A DNA stretch of 64,000 nucleotides from Mauremys mutica (lineage: Eukaryota > Chordata > Testudines > Geoemydidae). Location: contig NC_059077.1 in assembly GCF_020497125.1 (NCBI RefSeq), positions 19,166,840-19,230,839 of the forward strand, read 5' to 3'. A model generated the notes under the pieces. That model was not told where the DNA came from, did not search any database, and saw only the letters and a list, made by a program, of their open reading frames with translations. Position numbers and translations under genes: made by a program. This document shows positions 10,901 through 21,679 of the stretch, one piece after another; within the stretch, counting starts at the first letter, position 1, and each line of letters starts with the position of its first letter.

Positions 10901-13900
10901 TGGGGTAGCTGCATGAAAAGATTAAAAAATTAAGAAACAGTTACAAGAGAAGGAAGATACTGGAGAGGTAGCAAAGAGGACTCACTAAGGAACAGTCCAA
11001 AAAAACCTTTAAGGCTTTAGCAGTTACAGAAATAACTGTCACTTTCTAGGAGAGAGATCGTCACTTTCTAAAAACGTACAGGGAAACAGACAGATGTCTG
11101 GTAGAAGCAAAGAGATAGTAAATATCTACAGCAAAATTTTCCAACATGAAACATGAAATCCAATGTTCCAGACCTAGAGGAATATTTTGGATGAGGAGAT
11201 TTTTAGTTACACCATTTTCAAACATTACTATAATATATTACTATGCACAACTCACTCTTTAAAGGTTTGCTTGGAAAAGGAAAAGTTAAAAGGCAGGTGA
11301 TATTTCAAAAAAAGCTTAAGACACTTAAGTTTCTGCCTAAACTTACTCTGATCTAACTAAAGTGGGTATGTTTAGAAAACAGGACAACACTGACATAACT
11401 TGCAATAATTTACTTTTAAAAAAATCTTAAAGTAAGGGATGCATACATATCCTTTCGGAATATCTGTGTCCTCATTACTTCCAGGATCATTCTCTAGATG
11501 CTGTTTAATTTTTTCTTCTAATCCTACAGCATCAGCTCCTTGATACTGGTCAATTCGCACTTTGTTTCGGAAAAACAGAAATGTTGGTGTTGCTGATATA
11601 TTATTGGTTGCAGCTGTTCCCTAGAATTCACAAATTGATCATTAGTGTTGTGTAATAAAATGTTAGATGCAAACATTTCTAAACTTTAAAAAGTATTGTG
11701 CTACAAGAATTAGATTAATATGGAGTATTAGCAATCATGATCATTTGCATCTTGGCACATCTAGAAAACTAGTTTAGATTGTAATTAACTGTTGCTGTGG
11801 AATAGCCCTAGAACTAAAGGCCATTCACTCTGGGATAAGGTAAATTGGTAGCTCTTAAAGCTCTTCACCTCCCCCTACTAACACATATCAGGGTTAAAGC
11901 CATGATTGCAGACTGACAGACATGGTTGCTAATAAAATGAAGAACAATGTATAGCAACCTCATTTGTTCCCTTCCCCATGAGAGCCCTTAACCAGACATT
12001 TTATATTTTTAAACTACAGTACACACACTAAATCGGGGTCGGCAACCTTTCAGAACTGGTGTGCCGAGTCTTCATTTATTCACTCTAATTTAAGGTTTTG
12101 CGTGCCAGTAATACATTTTAAGGTGGTCTCTTTCTATAAGTCTATAATATATAACTAAACTATTGTTGTATGTAAAGTAAATAAGGTTTTAAAAATGTTT
12201 AAGAAGCTTCATTTAAAATTAAATTAAAATGCAGAGCCCCCTGGACTGGTCACCAGGACCCAGGCAGTGCGAGTGCCACTGAAAATCAGCTTGTGTGCCG
12301 CCTTTGGTGCACGTGCCATAGGTTGCCAACCCCTGTACTAAATATTGATTAGGACATTCAGTGGTACCACTGCTGCCTGCAGCATTACAAAAGGATTTTC
12401 ATTTTGTTATCCGCCTGTGTTTCTAATCTCTTCAAATGCCTTTGTATTAATTATCTATCCTGACTGGTTCTCATAATCTATTACAATTCAGTGTCATCTG
12501 CAAGTTCTGTTAATGTTGTCTATTCCCCTTTTTCCACTAATGAAAGACAGACTCCTGGTCATTTTAAAGATACTTCCTAGCCTCTCTATGTTGATGTTAA
12601 TCATTTAACCATTTTGTTCAGCCAGTGACAGTATTGCTCTACTCCCAACCCCACTGGAAATAAGTTTTAGTAACATTTCAGAGGTCACTAATAAATGCTT
12701 AACTAAAATCTGGTATTGTATCTGATGCATTCCCAACACTTACTTATTTGTTGTTGTTTTTTAATTCGGAAATATATGCAGACTTGTTTGGTAAGATTTA
12801 TTCTTCATAATTCATGTTACTATTGCACATGATTTTGTAGATATTTAGCAATTCCTGCTGGACACTCCCCGCAACCAGGTACACTAGTTAGGAATTTCAG
12901 GGTAGTAATGACTAGGATCATTTTATTTTTGAATTAAACAAATGCAGTAATTTCTCTGTCTTATTGGTACCACCCCAATACTCCAAGAATTTTCTAATAT
13001 AACTGTCAGCGGTACAGTAAGTTTATTAGTTAATTGCCATAGTGCCCTAAGATGCATAGTTTGGACCAGATGACATGTTTATTCACGGTTTCCAGATATA
13101 TTATCCACTCTTTTATGAAGAGCAGCTTATAAGGCAGGGGTAGGCAAACTTTTCGGCCTGAGGGCCACATCTGGGAATAGAAATTGTATGGCGGGCTATG
13201 AATGCTCACAAAATTGGGGTTGGGGTGCAGGAGGGAGTGAGGCCAGAAATGAGGAGCTCAGAGTGTGGGGAAGGGGCTCCGGGCTGGGGTATCATGAGGG
13301 CTCTGGCTGGGGGTGCAGGCTGTGGGCTGGGGATGAGGAGTTTGGGGTGTAGGAGGGTGCTCTGGGCTGGGACCGAGGGGTTCTGAGGGCAGGAGGGGGA
13401 TCAGGGCTGGGGCAGAGGGTTGGGGTGATGCTCAGGGTTGCAGGCTCTGGGCAGCGCTTACCTCAAGTGGCTCCTGGAAGCAGTGGCATGTCCCTTCTCC
13501 GGCTCCTACACAGAGGCGCGGCCAGGCGGCTCCACATGCTGCCCCCTATGCTGGCACCGCCTCTGCAGCTCCCATTGGCTGCAGTTCCCGGACAATTGTA
13601 GCTGTGGGGGTGGCACCTGGGGCATGGGCAGCGTACAGAGCGGCATGCCCTAGCTGCCCCTATGTGTAGGAGCCAGAGGGGAGCCATGCTGCTGCTTCTG
13701 GAAGCAGTGTGGAGCAGCCCCCAACCCTGCTCCCCAGCTGGAGTGCCGGAGCAGGGGCAAGCTGTGGGAGCTCAAGGGCTGGATCCGGCCAGCAGGTCAT
13801 AGTTTGCCCACCCGTTATAAGGTCTTTTATTTCCCAATGGTCAAAATGTATTTTTGTATACTACTCACCTGGCACTGATGTACATCCACTTCCAAAAAAG

Positions 13901-16900
13901 TTGCCTGGGGATATTTATTACTCAAAGCATTGAAAGCTGGGGCTATCCTCAAACAAGGACCACATCTGTTAAGGAAAATGTAAGGAAGATGTAAGCTTGT
14001 CCAGTTTTTGCAACTGGGGCTATATTTTGCCCTTAGATACAATATCCAATCTCTACTGAAGTCAGTGGGAGTTGTGTATGCATTTGGCCCTTACAGATGT
14101 AAGTTTCAAAACACCTTTCATAGGTGGTTGGCAAACCTGGTTAGATATTTGTCAATGACACAGACAAAATAATGTGAGAAATATAAATAATGTGTCCTGC
14201 TTACACAGTTCTGATTTCACAGTGATAAGCTTCATCTGTTAGCTCTAAACTTTATACTTTAGGTTTAGCTTAGTTAGCGTTACCACATATCACTATCAAG
14301 GGAGATCATACCAGGTCAAAAGGAACCTGTCCACTTTGGCCAGAGTTCTTTGCTGCTCTGAAAGAGAACTGAACTACACTCAGTGGAAACACAAAAATCA
14401 ATAGCTCAGGCTAACTCTATTTAGTATTTTAATAAATATACTGAATTTTCACTTTATTAACTGTAGTTATATAATTAATGCCTTTTTCCATAGCAGTTGG
14501 TGTGTCTAAAATTCCATGTTCTCTGCTAAAGGTTTACCATAAGTTGCATTGGCTTCTACTATAGCATTCACTCAGCCATGAATGTGATGTAGTTCATCTT
14601 CACTTTTCTCCTGCATTCAGCATGAGAAGTCACTGATCCCCAGCAGCAGTGTCTGCAGGAAGGCACATCTTTAGAAATTTCATAAGGTTACTCAGGGTCA
14701 AATCTTCAAAGTATTTAGGTTCCTAAATTCTACTGAAATCAATGGAAGTTGGAAGCCTAAATACCTCTGATCATGTGGACCTACGCTACTGCTCTCCTAA
14801 CTAGAGCTTAACAACTCAGGTCTCTTTTTTATTGTAACCTCTTAATAGTTGCTACCCCAAAAACATTATTTATTATAGTAAGGAAGTAGTACAACTGTAG
14901 TTAAGAATAAGACTAGTTTACTTAAAATCCCAATCACTATAATATCTAGGAAGTATCAAAGTATAAATAGACTAATAAGAATTGAGGGGAGTAGAGGAAA
15001 CCCCCTTAAAGTAACTTTTCTGGCAGACAACTTATGCCCTGTTGTCTCCTATCACTTGTAGGACTTTTCATGTATCCTCCCCCACCACTCACCTTATAAT
15101 TTCTTTTCAGCTGCTCTACAACATGATTTAATAGCAAAGTTATACTTTTTTATGGTTGCCTGTAACTGGCTCTTGATCCATGCTTTACTATAGCAGAAGC
15201 ACTTTGAAGTTAATGAGAATCTACAATACTTCTGCTGTTCTTGCCAGTTGTAAGACATTCAGCTACAAACATGGTAGTAGATCAAAATACCGTATTAAAA
15301 CATGCCTATTTTAGGACAAAGAAGTCTGAGTCACAATTTCATTAAAACTTGGTCATGTCAGTCAAGTTTAACAGAATTCTTCTATGCAGGTAAGAAAATG
15401 CATTATTTGTTATAAGAGTGCTAACAGTTATAGTATTTTACTTGCTCGTAAGACCCATTTACTTGCCTTGAGCAAGTGGAAGAGTAGGATTCTGCAATAA
15501 GATACAGCCAAGTTTCTATAAAGCATTCGAGATTAGAGTATTATAATAAAAACTGAGGAAGATTTAAATTCTGCTTAGATTTTCATCTCTTTGGGACAGG
15601 GACTACCTTTGTTCTGTTTGTACAGCGCCTAGCACAATGGTGTCCAGGTCCATGACTGAGGCTCCTAGGATCTACAATGTTAATAATTAGGATTACAGGA
15701 CTTCAGTACCAAAACCAGAGTACCCACAAATATGCAGATCCAAACCGCAAAATGGGCTCGAAGAATTGCAACAGCAGACTGATTTCAGTGAAATTGGCTT
15801 CAATACAAAAAAGCAGAAACACAGGCCCTCCTCCCACCTCTGAGACCATATATAATTAATATGCAACCCACTGTTATGTAAAATGCTACATGCAAAATGG
15901 GCTTGTTTTCTGGTTCAAATGCTAGATATAGTCTTCAATTTAGAATACTGTAGTTTCATTAATTAAGCATGCTGTTTAAAACTCAAAAACTTTAAAGAAT
16001 TTTGTATTGACACTTTACAATCAGAACAGGTATTAATAAAACAAAGATTAATACCTGCTTCCCTAATCCTTTCCACAGGAGTAGAGTATTTTTGTCAACA
16101 GCCAAGATGATGCAGCATTCTGACATCTAACTAAAAAGTTGTTTAAATTAAAACAACATCTGATATTTTTAATTTTAATTCCTGACAGATTGCCAAGGCC
16201 AGACTATTTTCAAAGTTAAAATGCAAAGGTACAGTAAGCATTTGCTAAACCTAAATGAGCACTAAAATTAGATATGCCTGAGCCACCTACCACAGTCTAC
16301 TGAAGTTAAATTAACTAAAAGCAAAGGGATACTCTTCCTTGGAAATGGTGACTATCTTTTACACATTCGGGTTTTTAAACAAACACAGGGGAGTCACCTC
16401 GACCTATTTGAGCCTGGGACAGTCTGCGTGGACATTAGCAGCAAATGATCAGCCTGTGTCCCACTAAACTCACACAGCAAAATATCTCCTTCACACTCAG
16501 GAGAGATCACAAACTCTGCCCTTAAACCGCTCCCCCGTAAGGGAATCTGACACCCGCCACAAAGTTTGGTGCAGGACTGTGATTCAGGCTACAGTCTCCC
16601 CCACTCCACACGCTCCCCTAGGCCGTGGAGCTACGAGTGACAGGTATGGGGAGGAGCCCCTTACACAACCCATGGCGCCCCGAGCAAGAGACCCAGCCGG
16701 ACCCCTCACTCCTAGGAGACAGGAGGGGAAGCGAAGTTAGCACATCGCCTCCCGGACCGCAGGACCCCGTCCCCGCACAGGGCAGAGGTGCAGTGGGGCG
16801 GCGAGGAGGCAGAGCAGGGTGTACGAGACGGGACGCCCAGGGCCTGGCGCGAGGGGTGCCTGAAACAGGCAGAGACCAGGGCCCCGCCGGGGAGCAGCGT

Positions 16901-17106
16901 CCCAGGGCCCAGGAGCGGCGCGTCTCTCTCCGCAGGGTGCCGATGAGGGGGCAGCCGGGCCCCGGCCGCAGGGAGAGGCTCGGGGCGCCCGGGTCTCCGC
17001 TCACTCACCCCCGCATGGTGAACTTGACCACGGCGAGCCGGGAGCCGGCGGCGCTGAGCTCAGGCTGGAACTCGGTGTCGTTCGCGATTACCTTCACCCC
17101 GACCAT
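4771..17106 (-). CDS. TXNL1: TXNL1, thioredoxin-like protein 1 (spliced, 3' end off window)
   Basis: Six exons joined at 17009-17106, 13869-13965, 11447-11620, 7337-7459, 5503-5572 and 4771-4943 give 735 coding bases, residues 1-245, all with GT/AG splice sites and consistent phases. An N-terminal thioredoxin fold carries the CGPC redox site at residues 34-37. From about residue 115 onward is the start of the PITH domain, which in known TXNL1 binds the 26S proteasome. The family protein is a cytosolic and nuclear redox-active proteasome cofactor of 289 residues. The missing 44 or so C-terminal residues fit the remaining exons, which I could not find between 1 and 4770. The protein is almost identical to the mammalian one as I remember it, so the gene is probably intact and functional. 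WDR7 lies head-to-head about 15 kb away. Confidence 0.96.
5503..5572 (-). CDS. TXNL1: TXNL1 exon 5
   Basis: 70 bases, phase 0 in and phase 1 out, residues 165-187 plus one base. It reads LLITVAFNQPVKLYSMKLQ, a core PITH beta-sandwich strand pair. The acceptor is TTCTCTACAG and the donor is GTAAGTAA. Confidence 0.95.
5852..6063. repeat. Palindromic MITE-like repeat in TXNL1 intron 4
   Basis: Arms at 5852-5874 and 6041-6063 are inverted copies with 22 of 23 matches, and weaker complementarity continues inward. This resembles short palindromic repeats common in turtle DNA. No family name assigned. Confidence 0.6.
6311..7092 (-). mobile_element. hAT-type MITE in TXNL1 intron 4
   Basis: 782-bp GC-rich element with terminal CAGGGGTAGGCAAA and a matching inverted end. 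It is flanked by a perfect 8-bp target duplication, ATCAAGTG, at 6303-6310 and 7093-7100. It has no transposase. The interior is homologous, in reverse orientation, to the element at 13135-13814. Open frames within it are not genes. Confidence 0.92.
7337..7459 (-). CDS. TXNL1: TXNL1 exon 4
   Basis: 123 bases, phase 0 at both ends, residues 124-164, starting MDLMPFINKAGCECLNESD and ending SDCDEQ. This is the beginning of the PITH domain. The acceptor follows a pyrimidine run (CTTTCTTTTTCAG); the donor is GTATAATT. Confidence 0.96.
7460..11446. other. TXNL1 intron 3: no recognised repeat or gene
   Basis: About 4 kb of AT-rich unique-looking intron. I saw no SINE, CR1 or MITE with clear ends and no additional exon. 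Confidence 0.55.
11447..11620 (-). CDS. TXNL1: TXNL1 exon 3
   Basis: 174 bases, phase 0 at both ends, residues 66-123. It holds the cis-proline segment ISATPTF of the thioredoxin fold, then RIDQYQGADAVGLEEKI and the acidic linker leading to the PITH domain. The donor is GTATGC and the acceptor is TTCTAG. Confidence 0.95.
12034..12335 (+). mobile_element. hAT-type MITE in TXNL1 intron 2
   Basis: 302 bp with termini CGGGGTCGGCAACCTTTC and the complement of CAGGGGTTGGCAACCTATGG. The flanking 8-mers CACTAAAT (12026-12033) and TACTAAAT (12336-12343) match at seven of eight, as expected for an old hAT target duplication. Confidence 0.9.
12380..13080 (-). mobile_element. Ancient CR1/L3-like LINE fragment
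   Basis: The plus strand reads as the complement of a decayed CR1/L3 reverse transcriptase region. Recognisable blocks are AGTGTCATCTGCAAGTTC near 12490 and the segment near 12970-13070 (CAATACTCCAAGAATTTTC, GATGCATAGTTTGGACC). Family recognition is by memory of the pattern; the fragment is heavily mutated. Confidence 0.5.
13135..13814 (+). mobile_element. hAT-type MITE in TXNL1 intron 2
   Basis: 680 bp with terminal CAGGGGTAGGCAAACT and inverted end CGGGTGGGCAAACTAT. It has a perfect 8-bp target duplication, TTATAAGG, at 13127-13134 and 13815-13822. It is the same family as 6311-7092 but opposite in orientation. It ends 54 bp from exon 2. Confidence 0.93.
13869..13965 (-). CDS. TXNL1: TXNL1 exon 2
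   Basis: 97 bases, phase 2 in and phase 0 out. It encodes residues 33-65 and includes the catalytic CGPC motif (Cys34 and Cys37) and the VDVHQCQ segment. The acceptor is preceded by CCTTAACAG and the donor is GTGAGTAG. Both redox cysteines are intact. Confidence 0.96.
14700..14785. repeat. Short palindromic repeat in TXNL1 intron 1
   Basis: Inverted halves around CTACTGAAATCAATGGAAG, with GTATTTAGG on the left and CCTAAATAC on the right. This is typical of old self-complementary MITEs. Confidence 0.5.
15580..15690 (+). repeat. L2-like LINE 3' end fragment
   Basis: Reads GGGACAGGGACTACC, then ACAGCGCCTAGCACAATGG and GGCTCCTAGGATCTAC. Same family as the fragment near 1020-1120; it lies in TXNL1 intron 1. 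Confidence 0.5.
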
Positions 17107-17420
17107 CCTGGCCGGGGGTCCCCGCCGCAAGCGGAGGCAGCGAGCCGCAGACGCCTTCGCTTATCTGCAAAGTCACCGCGGGAAAGGGCTGCGCCCAGCA
17201 TGCACCGCGCCCGCGCAGGCGCCGCCAGGCCCCTCTCACGCGGCTTACTTCCGGGGGGCGGGGTCGACCGAGCACGACGCCGCGCACGCCCCCGGCGGCC
17301 ATCTTGCTGTCGGGCGGATAACGCCGGGGGTGAAATTTAGCAGCCATTTTGAATGAGGGACTGGGGCAGCCCTCTAGTGGCGTCCTACCACCAGCAGCCA
17401 TCTTGGGTTCGGGCGGGGAG
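16700..17420 (-). promoter_or_regulatory. TXNL1: TXNL1 CpG-island promoter
   Basis: A GC- and CpG-dense block spans exon 1 and about 300 bp upstream. Visible sites are an ETS-like ACTTCCGG at 17247-17254 followed directly by a GC box, and three YY1-like GCCAT(C/T)TTG motifs at 17298, 17343 and 17397. There is also a CTCF-like core, CAGCCCTCTAGTGGCG, at 17367-17382. No TATA box is seen, as expected for a housekeeping gene. The transcription start itself cannot be placed. Confidence 0.75.
17009..17106 (-). CDS. TXNL1: TXNL1 exon 1 (coding part)
   Basis: The ATG lies at 17106-17104 on the minus strand and encodes residues 1-32 plus two bases of codon 33, beginning MVGVKVIANDTEF. The exon ends at a GTGAGTGA donor whose GT starts at 17008. 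The start is chosen by homology to TXNL1. It sits in a CpG island, with 5'UTR upstream toward 17200. The N-terminal segment forms the first beta strands of the thioredoxin fold. Confidence 0.95.
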
Positions 17421-17694
17421 CAGCCCTGGGTGGGTGTTGACCCCTAGCGGATCTCCGGGATCCCACATGAAGCCAGAAGGATTGAGGCGGGAGGGCCTGG
17501 CTTGAATTTTATAATCTGAATCCCTTCTCGGTGTCGTGAGCCCAGATCCGTAGTGCGAGTCAGCTACGCACGAGCTACTGGAGCCAAGGCAGCGCCTGAG
17601 CTCTCGTCTCGGCTGAGCCTGCCCAGTCTGAAGTGCTGCGGGTTAGGAGATCTGGTGCCTTGACTCTCACCAGCTGGCTTTCTATGGAGGGCTC

Positions 17695-17905
17695 CTAATA
17701 ATAATAATACCTAGCGCTGATGTAGCACTTCCTAGTCATGTGTTTCTCGGTGTCAGGCATTTTCATCCCCATTTTTCAAACGAGGACCCTAACCCCTGGT
17801 TATGTGGCTTGACAATGGTCAGATGGAAAGTTACCAGCAGAAGCAGAACTCAGGTTTACTGCTTCACAGGTCTGTGGCCTCTCTGCTCCACCACACTGTC
17901 TCTTG
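17695..17905 (-). repeat. MIR/CORE-SINE-like fragment
   Basis: The complement of a MIR-type core is recognisable. TCCCCATTTTTCAAACGAGG corresponds to the complement of the CCTCATCTGTAAAATGGGGA block, and a GGTTTACTGC to CACACTGTCTCT stretch follows. It lies just upstream of the TXNL1 promoter. Confidence 0.5.
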
Positions 17906-18336
17906 CTGTAAAAAACCCAGGGGTTCTCAAACAGGTTGTCATGACCCCTCAGCCCCTCACGAGGTTATTATGTGAGGGTCAGAGCTGTCAGCCTCCACCC
18001 CAAACCCACTTTTCCTTCAACATTTATAATAGTGTTAAATATTTAAAAAATCTGTTTTTAATTTATGGGGGAAGGGAGGGTGTATTGCACTCAGGCTTGT
18101 GTGAAAGTGGTCACCAATACAAAAGTTTGAGAGCCATTGTCTTAAATACTATGGAGACAAGCACCTTTACAATGTGATAGCACTAAAATAGAAGTGGTGC
18201 CAACTCTTAAGCAAAGTTGTGATTTGTAAATCTGTTATTAATAAAATGATGAAGTATTGGAAGGGAAGAAGTTGATCAGTGAAGCTGGAAATTTACTGCC
18301 TAGTTGCAATGGTGTCCTTTAGTAATTTGTTAGCCA

Positions 18337-18516
18337 GAATCATAGAATATTGGGGTTGGAAGGGACCTTAGGAGGTCATCTAGTCCAACCCACGGCTCAA
18401 AGCAGGACCATTCCCCAGATTTTTACTGCAGTTCCTCCAAATGGCCCTCTCAAGGATTGAGCTCACAACTCTGGGTTTAGCAGACCAATGCTCAAACCAC
18501 TGAGTTATCCCTCCCC
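18337..18516 (-). mobile_element. tRNA-derived SINE (ATAGAATATT tail subtype)
   Basis: Reverse-complement SINE. The tail end AGAATCATAGAATATTGGGG is at the left and the head reads as the complement of GGGAGGGATAACTCAGTGGT at the right. It is intergenic, next to the Ty3/gypsy remnant. Confidence 0.9.
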
Positions 18517-19443
18517 TGATGATGAAAAAGATGTCTTGCCACCTTGCTACAGCAGTGGCTCTACAATGGCTTTGTGCATAATGAATAATTATACCATGCG
18601 TAATTAAAATAGATAGTAGTAGTGGTCCATGAAAACATATCTAACTACTTATCTGGTTTCTGCATCAGTCAGTGATTTGGATGTATATGCCACTGGTTGC
18701 CAACAATCCTCATGCTTTTGTAAAATCACTACACCTAACCCAGGCTGTGAAGCATCTGCTGAGATTTTAATAGGCCTTTCTGCGGCATAGAACTTCAACA
18801 CTGGTTCTTGTATTAGTTGTTTTAAACCTTCCATGATTCCTCATTTTCTGCACCCCATTTTTATTCTCTAGAAATTTTCTCAAAGTGGCTGCTTTGGTAG
18901 ATAGATTAGGTATGAATTTTCCAAGATAACCATTCCCAGGAACTGTTGGACATCTTTCTTTGACTGGGGATGAGGCTGAAATTCCTCTAATCAGGTTTTA
19001 CACCTTCATTGGAAATAACGTCCCCAACAAAAGTCAATTCTGTAACCCCTAAAACACATTTCTCCCTATTTAGTTTGAGGTTTGCAGCTCTAGTTAAATC
19101 CAGAACTTTCTGAAGTCTATGATCATGCTCCTCTTTCATTGAGCCCCAAACGATGATGTCATCCATTGAGGTGTCAACACCATTAATGTGTTTGTAGATC
19201 ATATGTATGGTTTTGTGGTACACTTCTGGTGCTGAACCTATGCCGAAGGGTAAGCGTAAGAATGTATGTCTTTCAACTGGGGTATTAAATGTGCATAGCT
19301 TTGAACTTTCTTTGGATAATTTTAGCTGCTAAAAACTTGAAGATGCATCCAATTTGCTGAAATATTGTGCATTTGCAAATTGAGCCATAATCTCTTCTCT
19401 GGTAGGTAGTTAAAACAGGTCATGATATTCCCAAAAGAGTGCC

Positions 19444-20446
19444 TTCCTGAAAGGGTTGGGGGAGACCCCATCCAGTGCAGAGCGAGTGCGCCCCATCTCT
19501 CTTAGGGTGTAGGGGTGGGGCATACGTAACCTATGTCTAAGCCTCCTTAGCCCAAGTCAATATACTCACCCCAATAGCTGGGCAGTGTAGCCTAATGGCC
19601 AGTGTCAATAGAATTTCCCCAGTAGTCAGGGCAGTAAAGCCTAGTGACTAAAGTCAGTAAATTTGCCCTGGCTAGGCAGGGCAGTGCAACCCAATGGCCA
19701 GTGTCAATAGATTTGCCCCAGTTGGTAGGGCAGTATGGCCTAGCGGCTAAAGTCAGTAAATTGGCCCTTGGTAGGCAGGGCAGTGTGACCCAATAGCCAG
19801 AGTCCATAGATTCACCCCTCTTAGCAGGGCAGTAAGGCCAAAGTCAGTAAATTCATCACTGGTAGCAGGGTAGTGAGGCCGAGTGGCCGCAGTCGGGAAG
19901 GGGGCCGCTATGGACAAAAGGGGGATGGTGGCCCATGTGGTGGGGTCCAGGCTCTCCCTGTCCCCCAGACTCCAAGTAGTGTCAGGGGCAAATGCCACTG
20001 AAGTCAGCTGGGGGGTTCTGACAGAAACACACTGACTCAAAATTCCATTTCACTAACTGGGCCACAATCTAATTCCCCTGAGCTGCTTCCAAATGTAGTT
20101 CCTGCTGCTGTGGTCTGGGCATCTCTGCTGTCTCTGGGTTCCCCAGTCTGTGTTTTCCCTGGCAACTACAGACTCTATAGGGCCTCTGTGGGTACCTTGG
20201 TGTCTGCCTGGGATGCGGCGTCTCTGCCTCCCATAATCTCGGGCTTTGGCTGATCCTTGGCTGGAGCCAGCGGCATATGTCCTTCCTCCTTGGCAGGCAG
20301 CAGCAGCAGCAGCTGAGCAGAACTGCTCCCTTTTATATTAGTGCATTTGGAGTATGCCCAGTAAAGTTGAGGGGGCATGGTTTCCTCAGCCCACAATGTA
20401 GAGTTAACCCTTCCCTGTCCAGTGCAGGCGAGTGTTCCCCATTACA
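19444..20446 (-). mobile_element. Solo LTR nested in the Ty3/gypsy remnant
   Basis: About 1003 bp flanked by a 5-bp direct repeat GTGCC (19439-19443 and 20447-20451), between the protease and RT parts of the host element. Read on the minus strand it begins TGTAATGGGGAACACTCG and has a TATA-like ATATAAAAGG near 20330-20340. It contains a minisatellite toward its 3' part. The far end is not a clean CA, so that boundary is less certain. Confidence 0.65.
19550..19890 (-). repeat. Minisatellite with ~46-bp units inside the LTR
   Basis: About seven to eight degenerate units of roughly 46 bp, each with GCAGGGCAGT-like and GGCCAGTGTCAATAG-like segments. Alternating unit types give a higher-order period near 92 bp. 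In translation this shows as a repeated LTLVTRLYCPDYWGN / DTGHWVALPCL pattern, which is not a real protein. Confidence 0.8.
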
Positions 20447-21074
20447 GTGCCTCATAGCCAAGTTCAGTATGATTCTGTAGTGAGAGCACCCATTTTACCA
20501 GATTGAGTTTCTCACATGCAGCCAGGCCTAAAATTGGTGTCACCTCCTTTGGCACTACAATGAAAGGGAGCCTGTACATAGTGTTTGTATGGTTGATGCT
20601 AGCAATGCACCCCTCCTTCACGGTTATATTTGTTCCAGAATAGCCAGTTACTTTTTTTTTTGTTGGTCCCAGTTTTGATTTTATCATCTCATAATCTTGT
20701 TCAGACAGAATATTAATCTGAATTAACTCCTATGTCCAGTTTCAGTGGAATAATTGTTCCATTCACTGTAGGCAGTATTCAGTCCCTCTCATCTAGGCTT
20801 GCTAGAAGAAAAACTTCTTAACCAGATTGTCTTTAACTGAATACACTTGACTTTTCTGCATTTGGGATGTACAGCATTTTGCAAAATGACTATTTTCCCT
20901 ACATTTATGACAGTTTCCTGAAGGCAACACACAGTTTGGGACCACGCTATGATCCACACCTTCCACATTACCATGTGTACCCAGTGGTTTTCATAGTTAG
21001 GGGTTTCATTCTTTGATTCGACCTATTCGGCCTATATTCTTTTATACATAATACAAGGATAACCCCTTCTACAG

Positions 21075-21364
21075 CAGTGGCTCTCAACCTTTCCGGACTA
21101 CAGTACCCTTTTCAGGAGTCTGATTTGTCGTTAATACCCCAAGTTTCACCTCACTTAAAAACTACATGCTTACAAAATCAGATATAAAAATGTTACAGCA
21201 CATTATTACTGAAAAATTGCTTTCACATTTTGTCTATCTGAAATTTTAGTTTGTACCGACTTTGCTTTATTTAGCCTGTTGTAAAACTAGGCAAATATCT
21301 AGATGAGTTGATGTACTCCCTGAAAGACTCTGCCAACCTTCTCAAGGTAAGTTGAGAACCACTC
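21075..21364 (+). mobile_element. hAT-type MITE (CAGTGG...ACCACT) in the gypsy gag
   Basis: About 290 bp with left end CAGTGGCTCTCAACCTTTCC and right end AGTTGAGAACCACTC, inserted within gag-derived sequence. The target duplication is not clean (roughly five of eight bases), consistent with age. Confidence 0.75.
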
Positions 21365-21679
21365 TAGTGAATTCAGCTTTTTGGCTTTTGCTTTCACAGT
21401 TTCTGCTGCCCTACATATTTGGAGAGCTTTTTCTAAAGTTAAGCCTCCTTCATAGAGTAGTCTGTCTCTTAACACATTGTCTTTAATGCCATAAATGATT
21501 CTACCTCTGACCAGAGAATTTGTCAGCTCACCAAAGTTATAGATTGTACTGAGTTTCCTGTTCACACCGTGAGCTCCCTGCAGTGAGTCCACCTGAATGG
21601 AACACTTGGGGAAGCTTTACATGCCCCCCAAAGGGGCCATGCACCCCAACTCTACAGTCAGCAGTGACTCTCAGCCAGG

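Larger units (their letters stand above)
13966..17008. other. TXNL1 intron 1
   Basis: Apart from the palindromic repeat near 14700 and the L2-like piece near 15580, nothing is recognised until the CpG island near 16600. Long open frames at 16618-17356 reflect GC content. Confidence 0.55.
18637..21592 (-). mobile_element. Ty3/gypsy retrotransposon remnant
   Basis: Decayed coding segments on the minus strand appear in element order. A gag piece is at 21299-21592 (GELTNSLVRGRI). A CCHC zinc knuckle is near 20880-20925 (CHKCRENSHFAKC) and a protease-like segment at 20442-20687 (ILGLAACEKLNLV). A reverse transcriptase piece is near 18987-19300, where the usual YVDD is replaced by SMDDIIVWG. An RNase H start is at 18649-18834 (KISADASQPGLGVVI). 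Stops, frameshifts and three insertions (a MITE, a solo LTR and possibly a deletion) break it. No flanking LTRs of its own are recognised. Confidence 0.88.

Noticed and set aside
16618..17401. Long open frames on both strands over the TXNL1 CpG island, including one rich in KMAA peptides
   Set aside because: They come from GC-rich sequence; the MAA pattern is the reading of YY1-like motifs. Only the TXNL1 exon 1 frame is supported by homology and splicing.
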